Below, one piece after another: positions 1 through 12,183 of a stretch of 64,000 nt of DNA. The DNA is from Quercus robur (lineage: Eukaryota; Streptophyta; Magnoliopsida; Fagales; Fagaceae): assembly GCF_932294415.1 (NCBI RefSeq), contig NC_065536.1, positions 56,793,854 to 56,857,853 on the forward strand. The letters are read 5' to 3'. Within the stretch, counting starts at the first letter, position 1, and each line of letters begins with the position of its first letter. Under the pieces are notes generated by a model. The model was not told where the DNA came from, searched no databases, and saw only the letters and a list, made by a program, of their open reading frames with translations. Position numbers and translations under genes: made by a program.

Positions 1-439
1 AAAAAAAAACATGGTTCCTATTTGGAATATGGAAGTCTGCTGATTTCTTTTGTTTTTTTCAGTGGTTACTGAAAATGGTTTAATTGCTCCATTATGTCAT
101 TCATCATTGCAACAAACATATACAAAAGAAATAGTTATATCCAATTTTTTTTTTTTTTTTTTTTGAGAATGTATATCCAAACTTAATTGATGAGTGTGGA
201 TCTTTCACAAAAAAAAATAAAATAATAATAATAATAATTTGATGAGTGTGGATGAATTTTGGTTTCCATCGAATTTTGTTCTTCTACCTACAATAATATA
301 TTTTTTTACTCTAATTTTTTTTAATAGATTTTGTGTATTTTTTATCTTTTGTTTAACCTAATTTTCTTAAGTTTTATTCAATTTATTTGGTTATGGTTTG
401 AGAATCAATCAATCATTAAATATGTTTAGACATGTTTCT

Positions 440-475
<36 letters not shown>

Positions 476-502
476 ACATGATTTTGTTATTATTTTGTAT
501 AC
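1..502. other. AT-rich intergenic sequence
   Basis: No gene is visible here. The stretch holds a poly-T micro-insertion (about 145-171, ending in a tgagaat-like motif) flanked by direct repeats of tatatccaa at 136-144 and 172-180, and a (TA)n microsatellite at about 442-470. The short reading frames are low complexity. Confidence 0.6.
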
Positions 503-1313
503 TGTAGGGACACAATTTTCAGCCCAGGCCCAAAATGTATGGGATACTGGTCCAGTGAACCCAGTATAATAAATTTGTAGAGAGTGGGTAGAAGAACTAA
601 GCGACAATAAATTTGTAGAGAGTGGGTAGAAGAACTAAGTTTTAGTGAATGAGATAACAGTTATAATGAGTTTCCAAGACAATCAAACAGAAACGAACTA
701 GGTTTGTACAAGAAAGTTTGTCCTCGGCACACTCTGAGGAGCTCTGTTCTAGTATATATTGGATGATAATGGTTACAGGAGTTGTTGAGATTGCTACAGT
801 GCTTTCTCTTCTCCTTTTTTCCATTTTTGATCTCTAGGGTCTCTACCCTTATTTATATCACATATCTTCCTTCATCTCCACCCTACACGTGGATAGTTGA
901 TGGTTTATGCTGATACTTGTCCCATCAGCCCCCTCTAGAAGTCTTCTGAGGTGGTTGTAAGGCTGCAACAATACTGTGCAGAGGTCACTTCCTCATTAAT
1001 GCGGTGATGGCAGCTTTTCCCAAGATATTTTGGGATTCTTCTTTGTCTTTTGTTCTTGCAATGCTTATCCATTTTTCCAGAACTTCATGGATCACACCTT
1101 TAGATGGTAGGCATCCTTTACGGACCTCGGCCTTGGCTAGCCGAGGACATATTCATTCTCGGCACAAACTCACCATTATGTTTAATATTGTCTTCCTTAT
1201 CCACTAGCATGGGTTTCCTTGGCTATGCTTACCCATCATCGGACGGCCCCTTATCCTCGGCTTGGGCCTTAAGCCCAAAACCCAATTGTATGATCTGGGC
1301 CCATAACCCCACA
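503..1313 (-). repeat. LTR of the decayed gypsy element (3' LTR in element orientation)
   Basis: This repeat is 811 bp against 777 bp for its partner. The extra length comes mainly from a 38-bp tandem duplication at about 569-644 (the aataaatttgtagagag block appears twice). Termini are TG...CA on both strands. Confidence 0.8.
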
Positions 1314-1589
1314 ATAGCCCCTCAAAACTCCGGTTTTTTCCTCTCATCCGAGGAAAAAGGTGGGGTTTTGAATTCTTAAGAGTTAATTCTGCTTTGATCC
1401 TTTGATTTACACCCAAGGGAGTGCCGTTTCACGCGCCCCATATTTGCACTGTAAATTGCTCCTTTCAGAGCTACCAATCTGAGGAGTTGGTTATAATTTT
1501 GGGCCTGCCTTGACACTTATAGAAAAATGTCATCTGTGTTAATTTTCTCAAAGTATGTGGTTTTAGGACTCATGCATGGCTAAGGTTTT

Positions 1590-2765
1590 GCTTAACATTT
1601 AGCAGGAGGTCCGAGGGACCCAACATACCCAAGGTTCTTCTTAGCAGGAGGTCTGAGGGACCCGACATAGCTAAGGTTCTTCTTAGTAGGAGGTCTGAGG
1701 GACCCGACATAGCTAAGGCTCTGTATGACGCTTAGTAGGAGATCCGAGGGGATCCGACATAGCTAAGGTTCTTCTTAGCAGGAGGTCTGAGGGACCCGAC
1801 ATAGCTAAGGCTCTGTATAACGCTTAGCTGGAGATCCGAGGGGATCCGACATAGTTAAGGTTCTTCTTAGCAAGAGGTTTGAGGGACCTGACATAGCTAA
1901 GACTCTGTATAACGCTTAGCAGGAGATTCGAGGGGATCCGACATAGCTAAGGTTCTTCTTAGCAGGAGATCTGAGGGACCCGACATAGCTAAGGTTCTGT
2001 ATAACGCTTAGCAAGAGATCCGAGGGGATCCAACATAGCTAAGGTTCTTCTTAGCAGGAGGTTTGAGGGACCCGACATAGCTAAAGCTCTGTATGACGCT
2101 TAGCAGGAGATCCGAGAGGATCCGACATAGCTAAGGTTCTTCGAGGAGATCCGACATAACTAAGGTTCTTCTTAGCAGGAGGTCTGAGGGACCTGACATA
2201 GCTAAGGCTCTGTATGACGCTTAGTAGGAGATCTGAGGGGATCCGACATAGCTAAGGTTCTTCTTAGCAGGAGGTCTGAGGGACCCGACATAGCTAAGGC
2301 TCTGTATGACGCTTAGCAGGAGATCCGAGGGGATCCGACATAGCTAAGGTTCTTCTTAGCAGGAGGTATGAGGGACCCAACATAGTTAAGGCTCTGTATG
2401 ACGCTTAGCAGGAGATCCGAAGGGATCTGACATAGCTAAGGTTCTTCTTAGCAGGAGGTCTGAGGGATCCGACATAGCTAAGGCTCTATATGACGCTTAG
2501 CAGGAGATCCGACATAGCTAAGGTTCTTCTTAGCAAAAGGTTTGAGGGACCCGACATAGCTAAGGCTCTGTATGACGCTTAGCAGGAGATCCGAGGGGAT
2601 TCAACATAGCTAAGGTTCTTCTTAGCAGAAGGTCTGAGGGACCCGACATAGCTAAGACTCTGTATAACGCTTAGCAGGAAATCCGAGGGGATCCGACATA
2701 GCTAAGGTTCTTCCTAGTAGGAGGTATGAGGGACCCGACATAACTAAGGCTTTGTATAACACTTC
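1590..2765. repeat. Tandem array, 92-bp composite unit of two diverged halves of about 46 bp
   Basis: The unit alternates two halves. One contains gaggtctgagggacccgaca and the other gagatccgaggggatccgac; both end in atagctaagg. Spacing between equivalent points is 92 bp (for example 1769 to 1861), giving about 12-13 copies with scattered substitutions and a few partial units near 2140 and 2500. It lies between the pol remnant and the LTR, the variable 3' region of the element. Confidence 0.9.
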
Positions 2766-2825
2766 AATAGATTAGAAGATATTAATATATACCTTCCAAA
2801 ACCAGCCCCGCTGCAGAGCCCCCTT

Positions 2826-3110
2826 GAATCGCTCTGTGTTGCTGCCACTTCCTCTAATGGAGGTTCAGCGAACTCGGCCACCAGATTCGTGAGGACCTGA
2901 CCCTTGACAGAGGTACGAGGCATGTACTTGATGTCAGAAGCCCCTAAAACTGTGCCCCATTTAGCAATCCTCCTCGTATAATCCGCACTTCAAAGTATAG
3001 ACCTGAGCGGAAGCTGAATTAGGACAACAATTGTGTGTGCCTCATGTAGTGTCTTACTCACATAGTAAATTGGCCACCATAATGGCTTTCCCCAGGGACT
3101 CTTGCTGATG
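2826..3110 (-). pseudogene. Ty3/gypsy polyprotein remnant (RT/RNase H connection)
   Basis: Read on minus, the segment at about 3086-3050 gives WPIYYVSKTLHEA. Further on come IVVLIQLPLRSIL, RRIAKWGT and ASDIKYMPRTSVKGQVL, the characteristic end of the gypsy RNase H domain and its connection (about 3035-2830). One in-frame stop lies between SIL and SADY, and roughly 30 residues normally present between LHEA and AHT are missing. It is non-functional but fixes the strand and superfamily of the element. Confidence 0.8.
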
Positions 3111-3161
3111 GGGGCCTGATCCTATCATAACTAACCGTTGCACTCACTATCACACAAGCTT

Positions 3162-3180
3162 TTCCCACATATGTCGCCAA
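3162..3180 (-). other. Primer-binding-site-like block of the decayed gypsy element
   Basis: On minus this reads ttggcgacatatgtgggaa, one base inside the LTR. It is alignable with ttggcgccgtctgtgggaa, which follows the 5' LTR of the second gypsy element at 22159. The tRNA primer was not identified. It supports minus orientation. Confidence 0.65.
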
Positions 3181-3181
3181 T

Positions 3182-3958
3182 TGTAGGGACACGATTTTCA
3201 ATCCAAGCCCAAAATGTATGGGATACTGGCCCAGTGAACCCAGTACAATAAATTTGTAGAGAGTGGGTAGAAGAACTAGGCTTTAGTGAATGAGATAACA
3301 GTTATAATGAGTTTCCAAGACAATCAAACAGAAACGAACCAGGTTTGTACAAGAAAGTTTGTCCTCGGCACACTCTGAGGAGTTCTGTTCTAGTATATAT
3401 TGGATGATAATGGTTATAGGAGTTGTTGAGATTGTTATAGTGCTTTCTCTTCTCTTTTTTTCCCTTTTTGATCTCTGGGGTCTCAACCTTTATTTATACC
3501 ACATATCTTCCTTCATCTCCATCCTACACGTGGATAGTTGATGGTTTATGCTGATATTTGTCCCATCAGCCCTCTCTAGAAGTCTTCTGAGGTGGTTGTA
3601 AGGCTGCAATACTACTATGCAGAGGTCACTTCCTCATTAATGCGGTGATAGCAGCTTTTCCCAAGATATTTTGGGATTCTTCTTTGTCTTTTGTTCCTGC
3701 AATGCTTATCCATATTTCCAGAACTTCATGGATCACACCTCTAGATGGTAGGCATCCTTTATGGACCTCGGCCTTCGCTAGCCGAGGACAAATTCATCCT
3801 CGGCACAAACTCCTAGGCCATTATGTTCAATATTGTCTTCGTTATCCACTAGCATGGATTTCCTTGGCTATACTTACCCATCCTCGGACGGTCCCTTATC
3901 CTCGGCTTGGGCCTTAAGCCCAAAACCCAATTGTATGATCTGGGCCTATGACCCCACA
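3182..3958 (-). repeat. LTR of the decayed gypsy element (5' LTR in element orientation)
   Basis: This is the 777-bp partner of 503-1313. It shares the same order of blocks, including the gtcctcggcacactctgagg and cctcggccttsgctagccga segments, with scattered substitutions. It starts TGTAGGG at 3182 and ends CCCACA at 3958. Confidence 0.8.
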
Positions 3959-4638
3959 TGTACCATACATGAATTACACAGCACTTTACTTTTTGACTTG
4001 GTAGCCAAAGAGATATTCAATGGTGATACGTTGTTGTTACACATATATGATTGATATGGTTCAACATATATGATTTTATCAAATAAAAAGCATTCAAAAT
4101 GATAATCTTCACATGATTACATGTTAATTATAGTTAAAAAATATATCATAATTAATATTTTTTTAAGATTAAGAAAACAATTTGTTATGCTATGACAATA
4201 AACAAAAATCAAGGACTTGCCAAGTCCGGTGTTCAGCCATGGCCAATTGCATGGACTAAAGATTTTAATAAAGAACAATAACAAATAAGAACAAGGAAGG
4301 ATACATTGAAAATATAGTGTACAATGAGGTATTTAACAATCTCCCAAATGTAAATCAACTTCTAACATTTTTTTTTCTCATTAATATTATTGTAGCTAAT
4401 AATACTACAGATTCACTATATACAAAATTCAGATAAAAACAATTTGATACATGTAACTACAAGTCTCATTAGAGCACAATTTGTAAGTTACAAGCTAAAA
4501 ATTTTCTATTGAAGTATTATCATTTTAAATTTGAAGGTTGTTATACCAATAAAATTTATTCCTTTTGTTATTATAATAATTATTTATTTGGTTATTGTTT
4601 CTCTTATAAAATATATATTCTATAAGTTTATGATAAAA

Positions 4639-4665
4639 CCGTGCGAAGCACCGGCTTTTCACTAG
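4639..4665 (+). mobile_element. Helitron-like 3' terminus (hairpin plus CTAG)
   Basis: A short hairpin (ccgtgc, loop gaa, gcaccgg) is followed 7 bases later by CTAG and then T. That is the arrangement expected at a plant Helitron 3' end (hairpin, then CTRR, inserted before T). No 5' TC end or helicase sequence was located, so only the terminus is called. Confidence 0.45.
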
Positions 4666-4679
4666 TATATATATAAAGA

Positions 4680-4840
4680 TAGAAATTCTAATTTAGTCTA
4701 ATCTAATTGTATATGTGTGTGAATTTTCCTACTGGAGACTTGAATCCTAACTCTTACCCCCCACTCTATAAAAACTTTATACTTGTAGATTAACTATCAC
4801 GTCAAGGGTGCATTGTGGTCTTGTGATATTTAATAAGTCC
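4680..4840 (-). mobile_element. SINE-like tRNA-derived repeat
   Basis: Read on minus, an internal promoter B-box-like ggattcaagtctcc lies about 4750-4735, preceded by a conserved head (cacccttgacgtgatag) and a gtataa block. An AT-rich tail follows. Its shape fits a tRNA-derived SINE of woody plants, but boundaries are approximate and no clear target duplication was seen. Confidence 0.4.
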
Positions 4841-5673
4841 AGAAACACAACAAAATTCACAATTATCTAAGATGACAAGTTGTTAAATTTACTGTAAAAA
4901 CGGTTAGTATTGGTATATTCTCAGTCTCATTGCTTACTTGTTTGCCACACAAAGACATTTTTTAACTTGTTCACCACTACTGGGTTCAGATGATTACAGG
5001 AATGTCTTAGTCCAACATGGGATTCTCATCTTTAGAATGGTAGCGAGCCCCTGTTGGTTCACCTCTCGCTTTCATTTTATCCATAGAGTGTAGAGAGACC
5101 ACTTCCAAGTCTTACATTTTGTCCGCAACAACAATGGCCACAACTTGAATTTTCTGCCTCACCTTTTATGTTTTCCCAGGTAGACCCATCCAAACACACA
5201 AAGACACAGTCACAGATTTTCAGTTTCAGTTGAACCATTCTTCAAATTGGACTTGGTCGAACGGAGGGTATTTTCATAGTCTGAAAAGCTATTCTAGTTC
5301 ATACTCTGGTACTCTCTCTCTTTCTCAACAGGAAAAAGCTTGGACCTTTTTTGGCTTAAGCATTAAGGCAAAGGTTCAATTGTTCACACACACACACGCA
5401 CAAACTGTGGTCAATTTAATTATGGAGTGCTTTAAAGGGCTTTTTGTCCAAAAGTCTATGAACATGAGCATGAACTGTTCTAGATTGTAAAAGTTGAAGT
5501 CGTGAAAAGTCAATTGGATTTTTTTGCTCAATTTTTAATCCCATAATTTATTGTCTCAAATGTAACCTTTTTTTGGGTTCAATTTAACAAAATGAAATTA
5601 CAAACTTCAAGACTTATAATTTGTTTAGTTTTTCTGTTCTTAAATAGGTAGAGAGGGTTTCCCCAAAAGAACC

Positions 5674-8600
5674 ATGGCTGGGACTCTTAAAAAGTGCATG
5701 ATGCTATGTTGTACAAGCAAGGTCTCGGTGGTAAGTTCTATTGAGTATTAACTGTTACATTGAAACACATAGTCATTTTTTTTATGAGCATAGTATTCAT
5801 CACATGTCAATTTCATTTAAATTGTAGAGAGTCTAGATACTCTATTTCATTATTAAAATTTTATTCCTTGAATTAGACTGTTTATAAAATGTCACATCAT
5901 TTAAAATTTTTAAATAACATGAAACTTGGTACACTTTGAACAACTTGTACCATTTAGTTTGAACAGTTAGCACAATTCACTTCAAACGAAGAATATTTTA
6001 ATAGTGCTATCCTTAGTCATTACACTTAAGATTCCAATTGTTCAAATAAACAATTAACATAACTCGTATGAACAAGCTTAATAATCGAGCGGTACCAACT
6101 AACCTCTCCCAAAGAAAAGGTCTAATATTCGATCCACCACAATTGGACCAAAATTTTGTTTATTAGACTTCCTTTATTGGGATGGGAGAAGATATGGGAA
6201 GAGGATATTTTTGGCTCTTTGCCCTTTTTTTTTTCCTCTTCCTCGTTTCCCTATGTTCCAAAATAGTATATTCAAGTCAGATAGTCAAATTAGTTTAATT
6301 AAATCAAATTCAACAGTCTTAGCACTCGGTTTCTTGGTCATCAGCAATAGCAAAATAAAATACAAATATAAAACCCGAGCCAACTTGTTTTATTAAATGT
6401 TTTATCTCAGACAGAAAATTAATTGCCTAACGTGATGATGAAACAAGAAAGTCCTCTGTTAGATTTTCAAAAATAAAAAACAAAAAAATAGCCCTCTCTA
6501 GAAAGCCTATGTAATATTTTTAATTGGTCTTCACAAGGTCCCAAAAATCTGTCGTTAAGTCTGCATTATTGAATACCTAGGTGATAAAGTTCTAGCCCGG
6601 TTGTATCCAACGCCGTGTTGAAAAGAAATCCCATTGATTTCTTTTATCTTTTAGGCAAGTATGTGGACGAGAAATCTCATTCATCCAATCAAGCAAATGA
6701 TCAAATTCATTGTCTAAGTTGGGTTTTTGTTTGTGAGATTTGATGGCATGTTACCATAGAGTCATAGACTTTTGAACCTCAATTCCAATTTACACAGGAA
6801 AAAGAACGAATTTGTTTTTATGGACGAGAAATCTCAATCATTCAATCAAGCTAATGATCAAATTCATTGTCTAAGTTGGGTTTTTGTTTGTGAGATTTGA
6901 TGGCATGTTACTTGACCCATAGAGTCATAGACTTTTGTGCCTCAATTCCAATTAACACAGGAAAGAACGAACTGGGGGAAACCCCATTAGTCATGAATTA
7001 AATCATATTTGGGGATATAAATGAGTGAAGGTGTTTAATGAGTCACGACGTGTTAGACCATTTGCCTGTGTAAAAGTCTAATACAACGAACTTCTTTAAT
7101 GGATTTAGACTTTTGTTTTGTGGGGTTCTTCTTTGAGGGTGTTTAAATTTTTTGAAAACAAAAGTCAGTCGTAGGTTGTCTAGTAATTTGATTGAAATAA
7201 TTGTAGGTAGAATTTGGGCATATGATAAAATCTAAAATTATTTGTTCTGGTGTGTCATGTCTGGTAGTAAAGAAATTCCAAATTTAATAAGGGGGAAAAT
7301 AGCTAAAATTAGAGGGATTGAAATTCATTAGCACCATCTAAGGGATTGTAATAGAGCGAGGTATTAAAGTGTTTCTTGATGGTCATGGATGATAGGTCTA
7401 TAAATTTCCTTCTCCGCTTTCTTTCTTCTTTCTTTTTATTTATTTATTTATTTTTATTTTTTAATATAATTTGATAGTTACAATAATAGAATATGAACCC
7501 TAAATGTTTCAATTGAAAACATTAAAAAATGCCCTCATCATTTTTCTAAACAATAAGATTTGTAATTATTAAGATTTTAAATAATGAACTTATAAAAAAT
7601 CTTGCCATTTGAGATTTTCTCTTCAAATTTCAATTTCTTTCATCCAAATATATGGTAAGGTTGCATTTGCTTTTTGTTATTCATGTGAATATGATTTAAT
7701 TTTTTAGAATTTTTAAGAAGCAAATTGAAAGCTTCTTCTAAAATAGCTGTAATTTGATTTCTCAATAATGTTGTGGCTTTTAAGAAGCCAAAAACCCTAA
7801 ATCCCCCCCCCCCTTTTTTTTTTGGTAGAGAAGACTCTGAAATGGCCCTTAATCACATGGAATGTCCAATTGTCTCTTGGAATTGGGCTAGAGACAAAAT
7901 AGAATCAAAACAAAATATCCCCTTATTATGTTCATGTTATATTCATAATATTTTCACAAAAAATTTTAAGTTTTAAGTTGTTATTTATTGTTATTGGTGT
8001 ACAAAAAAATAATTTTTTTTTGAGAAATTACAAAAAAGTAATTTCAGTAGTGATTTTAAATTAAAAACTTATAATAACCTGTTACTTAAAATTTATTATA
8101 AAAGTATTGTGAAAATATTATGAACAAAGCACTCCCCTTCACATAGAAATATTTAGGATTCATTTCCAAATTTCCAATTTTATTTAAAAAGAAGAAGATG
8201 AGGAGGAGGAGGAGGTTCATTTGATGCCAACAATTCATCAAAATAGAAAACTCTTGCTACAATCATGCTTAATTATACTAATCCTTCTTATCACGCGCTC
8301 GCCCACTCCGCTTTCTAATCATAAATTCATGGCCGTCAATTTTCTGTTCTCCAATTTTTATATTTTAGTTTATTTATTTATTTTTATAAGTGCCTTATTG
8401 CTGTCCTTCATCAAGCTCATCTACAGGACACGTGGCACCCATAATTTGTCGTCTTTAGTTGACTTATTATTCTCACGGGCTCTCTACAAATAGTACTGTA
8501 AATTTTAAGGCGTCGATCTTTCTTTTTCTTTCCTCTTTGTCCCTTTTTTCTTTTTCTTTTTTTTGAGAAAGCTTTCCTCTTTGTCCCTTTTTTTTTTTTC

Positions 8601-11600
8601 GGAGAAAGCTTTCCTCTTTGTCCTTTATTGAACTTATCTGTTAGACCCAAAAAGATTCTGTCCACCCTATCATAAAATAAAATTAAAAATAATTTTAGCA
8701 CCCACAGACCAAAAGCCAATCATAACCATCAATTTCATAGCTCTCCGATCCATTAACGGATAAGATCTCTTGTAATCTCATTGTTTCAAACTACACTTGC
8801 CTACACGGAATCATTTGATACGTACACAATTTTTTGGAGAGGAAAAATAGAAATATTTAAAGAAAATGAAATAGAATTTTGGTTGATTATTTAGAAACAC
8901 TTGATATGTAATAAGAACAAAAGACAACAAAGGGATAAAATTTGGATTTGATTGAGGAAATCCCCCGACCTCTGAAAACCAATTAAGATTCAATTTAATT
9001 AAACTTATCTGATATATTTTATTGAGAATAACTTTAGCTATTTAAATATAACAAAGTAATGTAAAGGCCTAAAACAATGGAGCGCGTCTCATAAACTTAT
9101 GGCCACAATAGCCGTGCTTTTAAAACTAGGACACCACTAAGGCACTAACACTAACAATACAATCCAAATACAACTAAAATACTAACAACTTCCTACTCAC
9201 ACTAATCTTTATCTTAACTAATATCTATAATCTATAAATATGGTAATTCCCAACAAACATGAAACAACAAATTAATATACGTAACATCATTACTCTCTAA
9301 AAATGGATAAGTTTTACTAATTAACATTACTGTTAATGTGGTTTTTGGTTAACTTAACTTATAAAGTTTCTGATGGTTGAATAAAAAATTTATGGTTCAA
9401 TCCCTGCCTACACCAAAAACCGATTGGTATCTTAGTCTGATGATAAAAAACTATTATTAGGAATGAACCTCATAGGTTGAAACTAGTTCTCAATTAAAAA
9501 AAAAAAAAAAGCATTAAGTTACATATACAAATAATGTCAGTCATTGGGTGGGTTTAGAGATTTGTTAATGAGAAGTACTATATTCACAATATTTTCATAA
9601 CAAATCATAAATGATTATTTATTATTACTTATAATTTGAATCTATCATTAAAATTACTTTTTTGCCTCATCAATAACAACCTGTAACAATCTGCTACTTA
9701 ATATTTGTTGTAAAAATATTATGAAAATGTTTTGGACATAACTTTCTCATTTGTTAATAGACAATTTTAGAAAAAAAAAAATTATTATCAATTTTTTGAG
9801 AATAAAAAAAAAAACTACTAAAAAATTTATTACTTTTTTCTTTTAGGAATTTTTTTAAACCAAATCACAATCAAATATAAACATAAACAAAATGCAATCC
9901 AACTTTCATATTTCATATTTTTTTTTTCTAGTATCAAAATTTTTCTTTTTAAAAATTTTTTTTGGATAAGTTTGTTTTGAAGAGATGAACTAGTAAAAGT
10001 GTGTCTATCTTGTAAGCATTTTAAATAGGATTGGAGATATCTTTTTAACAGATTGTCTAATCCTAAAAAGAAATCCTTTTATAAATATACAGATAAATTA
10101 CCTTTTTTGATCCTTGTTTGGGATTTAATCACGGGGATTTTACTAGTTCTAGCAATGAAGGGTACCATGATTGGTAAATTTTTATAAATAGAAACAGAGA
10201 GAGAGAGAGCCAGCCTTCCTATAAAGTGAAGGTGTGTGATAGAGTGGCTTACGTTGTTGTTAAAATTCTCTTTCTCTGAATAAAACACAGCACCTGGGAA
10301 AGAATCACAGAGAAAGGTCCGTACAGATGCTCTTTCTTTCTCTCTGCAACTTAGCTACTGATCACACTTTCTTAGTACTGCTGTTTTTACGTACATCTAG
10401 ATTCGGATCATATATAGTACTATTGTTTCCTCAGAGAATTTGATTTCTTTCTATGTAATTCACGCTCACAATTCTGTCTTCTTCTTCTTCTTTATTTATT
10501 TTTTATTTTTTAAATTTTCTGCAATTCTTTTTGTTTTTGAATTTGAGCGAGTTAAAAGGCTTGCTTTAGATCTGTTTGGCTCGTTTCTAATTCTCTCTCA
10601 ACGTTTCTTATTGGTAATTTAGATGAATTCTATGCCAATCCAAACAAGGGAAGGTGAAAAGATATGCGATCTTCCTCTGATCATTTTAGCTGATGAATTC
10701 TAATAAATATGAGACTTTAGTTTCACAAATAATATGTCTAATTTTTACCTGATTTCTGTTCACAGAATCGTATATTCTGTAAGGAAAATAATAAAAAAAA
10801 AATCCATTTTGATCCCAAGCTTGTGTAAATTCTTTGATTTGTTTTTGTTTTTTAAATAACAAGCCAAACGGTTGAATTTCTCATATAAAAATAAATACAA
10901 TTTGTTATATTCTTTACGAATTATGATATTGTTCAATCATTGAACTGGTTTTTTGAGCTGTTTTCTATGTTAAATTGTTTGGGAATGATCAGAAACAAGA
11001 AGACATGGCAACTACTGAGTCATACGAGGAGGCCATAGCAGGGCTCACGAGGCTTCTCAGGTTCAGTTTCTGTCTTGTCTTCTGTTCTCGTAAATAGACA
11101 ATAACTTACTGTCCTTTAATGTCATTTCAAATCTCTTTCATAACTCCCCTCATTATCATTATTAATTTCAGACAACATTTTGCTTACGCGGTTTAGGTAG
11201 TTGTCACCACGTGGGACCCGATAAAGAAACGACGTTATTAGATTTTAGATCAGCTTATGTCACGTCGGGTCCCACGTTGTAACTGACTCACTCACTGTTC
11301 TGAAAAAAATCTGACGGTGGCTAAACTAATTTTATATGTTACAGTGACAAAGCTGATCTCGGGACTGTCGCCGCCGCCAAGATCAAGCAGATAACAGCGG
11401 AGTTGGAGAAGTCCGATTCGAACCAGTTTGACCCGGTTGATAGGATCAAAACCGGGTTCATCCACTTTAAGAAAGAGAAATTTGAGTATGTTTTTCTCTC
11501 AAATAACTCAAAAGTCCATTTCCTCATTTTCTGGAAATGGAATATGCCGTGTACATGTTACATGGGAATTTGGGATCTTTCCATTTGCGTTACCATTAAA

Positions 11601-12132
11601 ATTAGTAATTTTTTTTTCCTATAAATGTATATTACATATGTATTGAAATGGATTTTAATTTTCATTTTTGGAAAAAAATTTCTCGAGAATTGAAAAAATA
11701 ATGATAATTTTTTCAATTTTCAATAAAATGTTTTCAAAAATATAAAGTTTAATATGTACACATTAACCAGACCCTATTGAAATTGTCGATTATTAAAATT
11801 TTATCTTAAAAATTAGACGGTTTAGTACTCTAGTACAATAGACTTTCAAAAATTGTATGTCATCATGCTGATAGATCTTTGGTGGTACAGTGTAGTGATG
11901 AATTGGATCCTAACTTTCCCTTGAATATTAACAATAAAGAATATTAAAAGATACCTGTAACAAACATAAACTTACCATTTGACATTTCATTTACTAGGGT
12001 TGTTTGCTTGTTCAAAATTATTGCTTACATCTAATTGTCAAAGAAATTTAGGTTTCATGTTAAGATTCACATTTCGAGTCCACCCTTAGTGACAATTGGC
12101 ATACAAAAATAGTTTTAGTTTGTTTTTTTTAT

Positions 12133-12183
<51 letters not shown>

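Larger units (their letters stand above)
503..3958 (-). mobile_element. Decayed Ty3/gypsy LTR retrotransposon, mostly internal tandem array
   Basis: Two related direct repeats, 503-1313 and 3182-3958, bound the element. Both begin TGTAGGG and end CCCACA on the + strand. The flanks are tatac (498-502) and tgtac (3959-3963), a 5-bp target duplication with one mismatch. Orientation is minus: a PBS-like block sits at 3162-3180 next to the right LTR, a minus-strand RT/RNase H scrap lies at 2826-3110, and a purine-rich tract read on minus (about 1330-1314) abuts the left LTR. Gag, protease, most of RT and integrase are absent. Nearly half of the roughly 1.87-kb interior is instead a 92-bp tandem array at 1590-2765. 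The element must depend on others for mobility, if it is mobile at all. LTR divergence by eye is several percent, so it is older than the element at 21666-32019. Confidence 0.8.
3959..5673. other. Intergenic region and probable 5' leader of the carbonic anhydrase long form
   Basis: AT-rich sequence containing a Helitron-like 3' end (4639-4665) and a SINE-like block (about 4680-4840). The part from about 5200 to 5647 is less AT-rich and may hold a non-coding leader exon. A pyrimidine-rich stretch followed by aaatag at about 5642-5647, just before the ATG at 5674, could be a leader-intron acceptor. The frame at 5230-5490 resembles nothing I know. Confidence 0.4.

Noticed and set aside
1590-2765. 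CRISPR-like array
   Set aside because: Units are contiguous without unique spacers, lie within an LTR element of a plant genome, and no cas genes exist.
4735-4750. tRNA gene from B-box-like sequences (also 9394 and 12302-12315)
   Set aside because: No cloverleaf could be drawn; A-rich tails and unrelated bodies identify SINEs instead.
5230-5490. Small protein (86 codons) upstream of carbonic anhydrase
   Set aside because: No domain or conservation is recognisable; it fits the leader region of the long transcript.
8417-8719. 100-codon Lys-rich frame on minus
   Set aside because: Arises from CT-rich tandem repeats (tttcctctttgtccctt) inside an intron; composition is low complexity.
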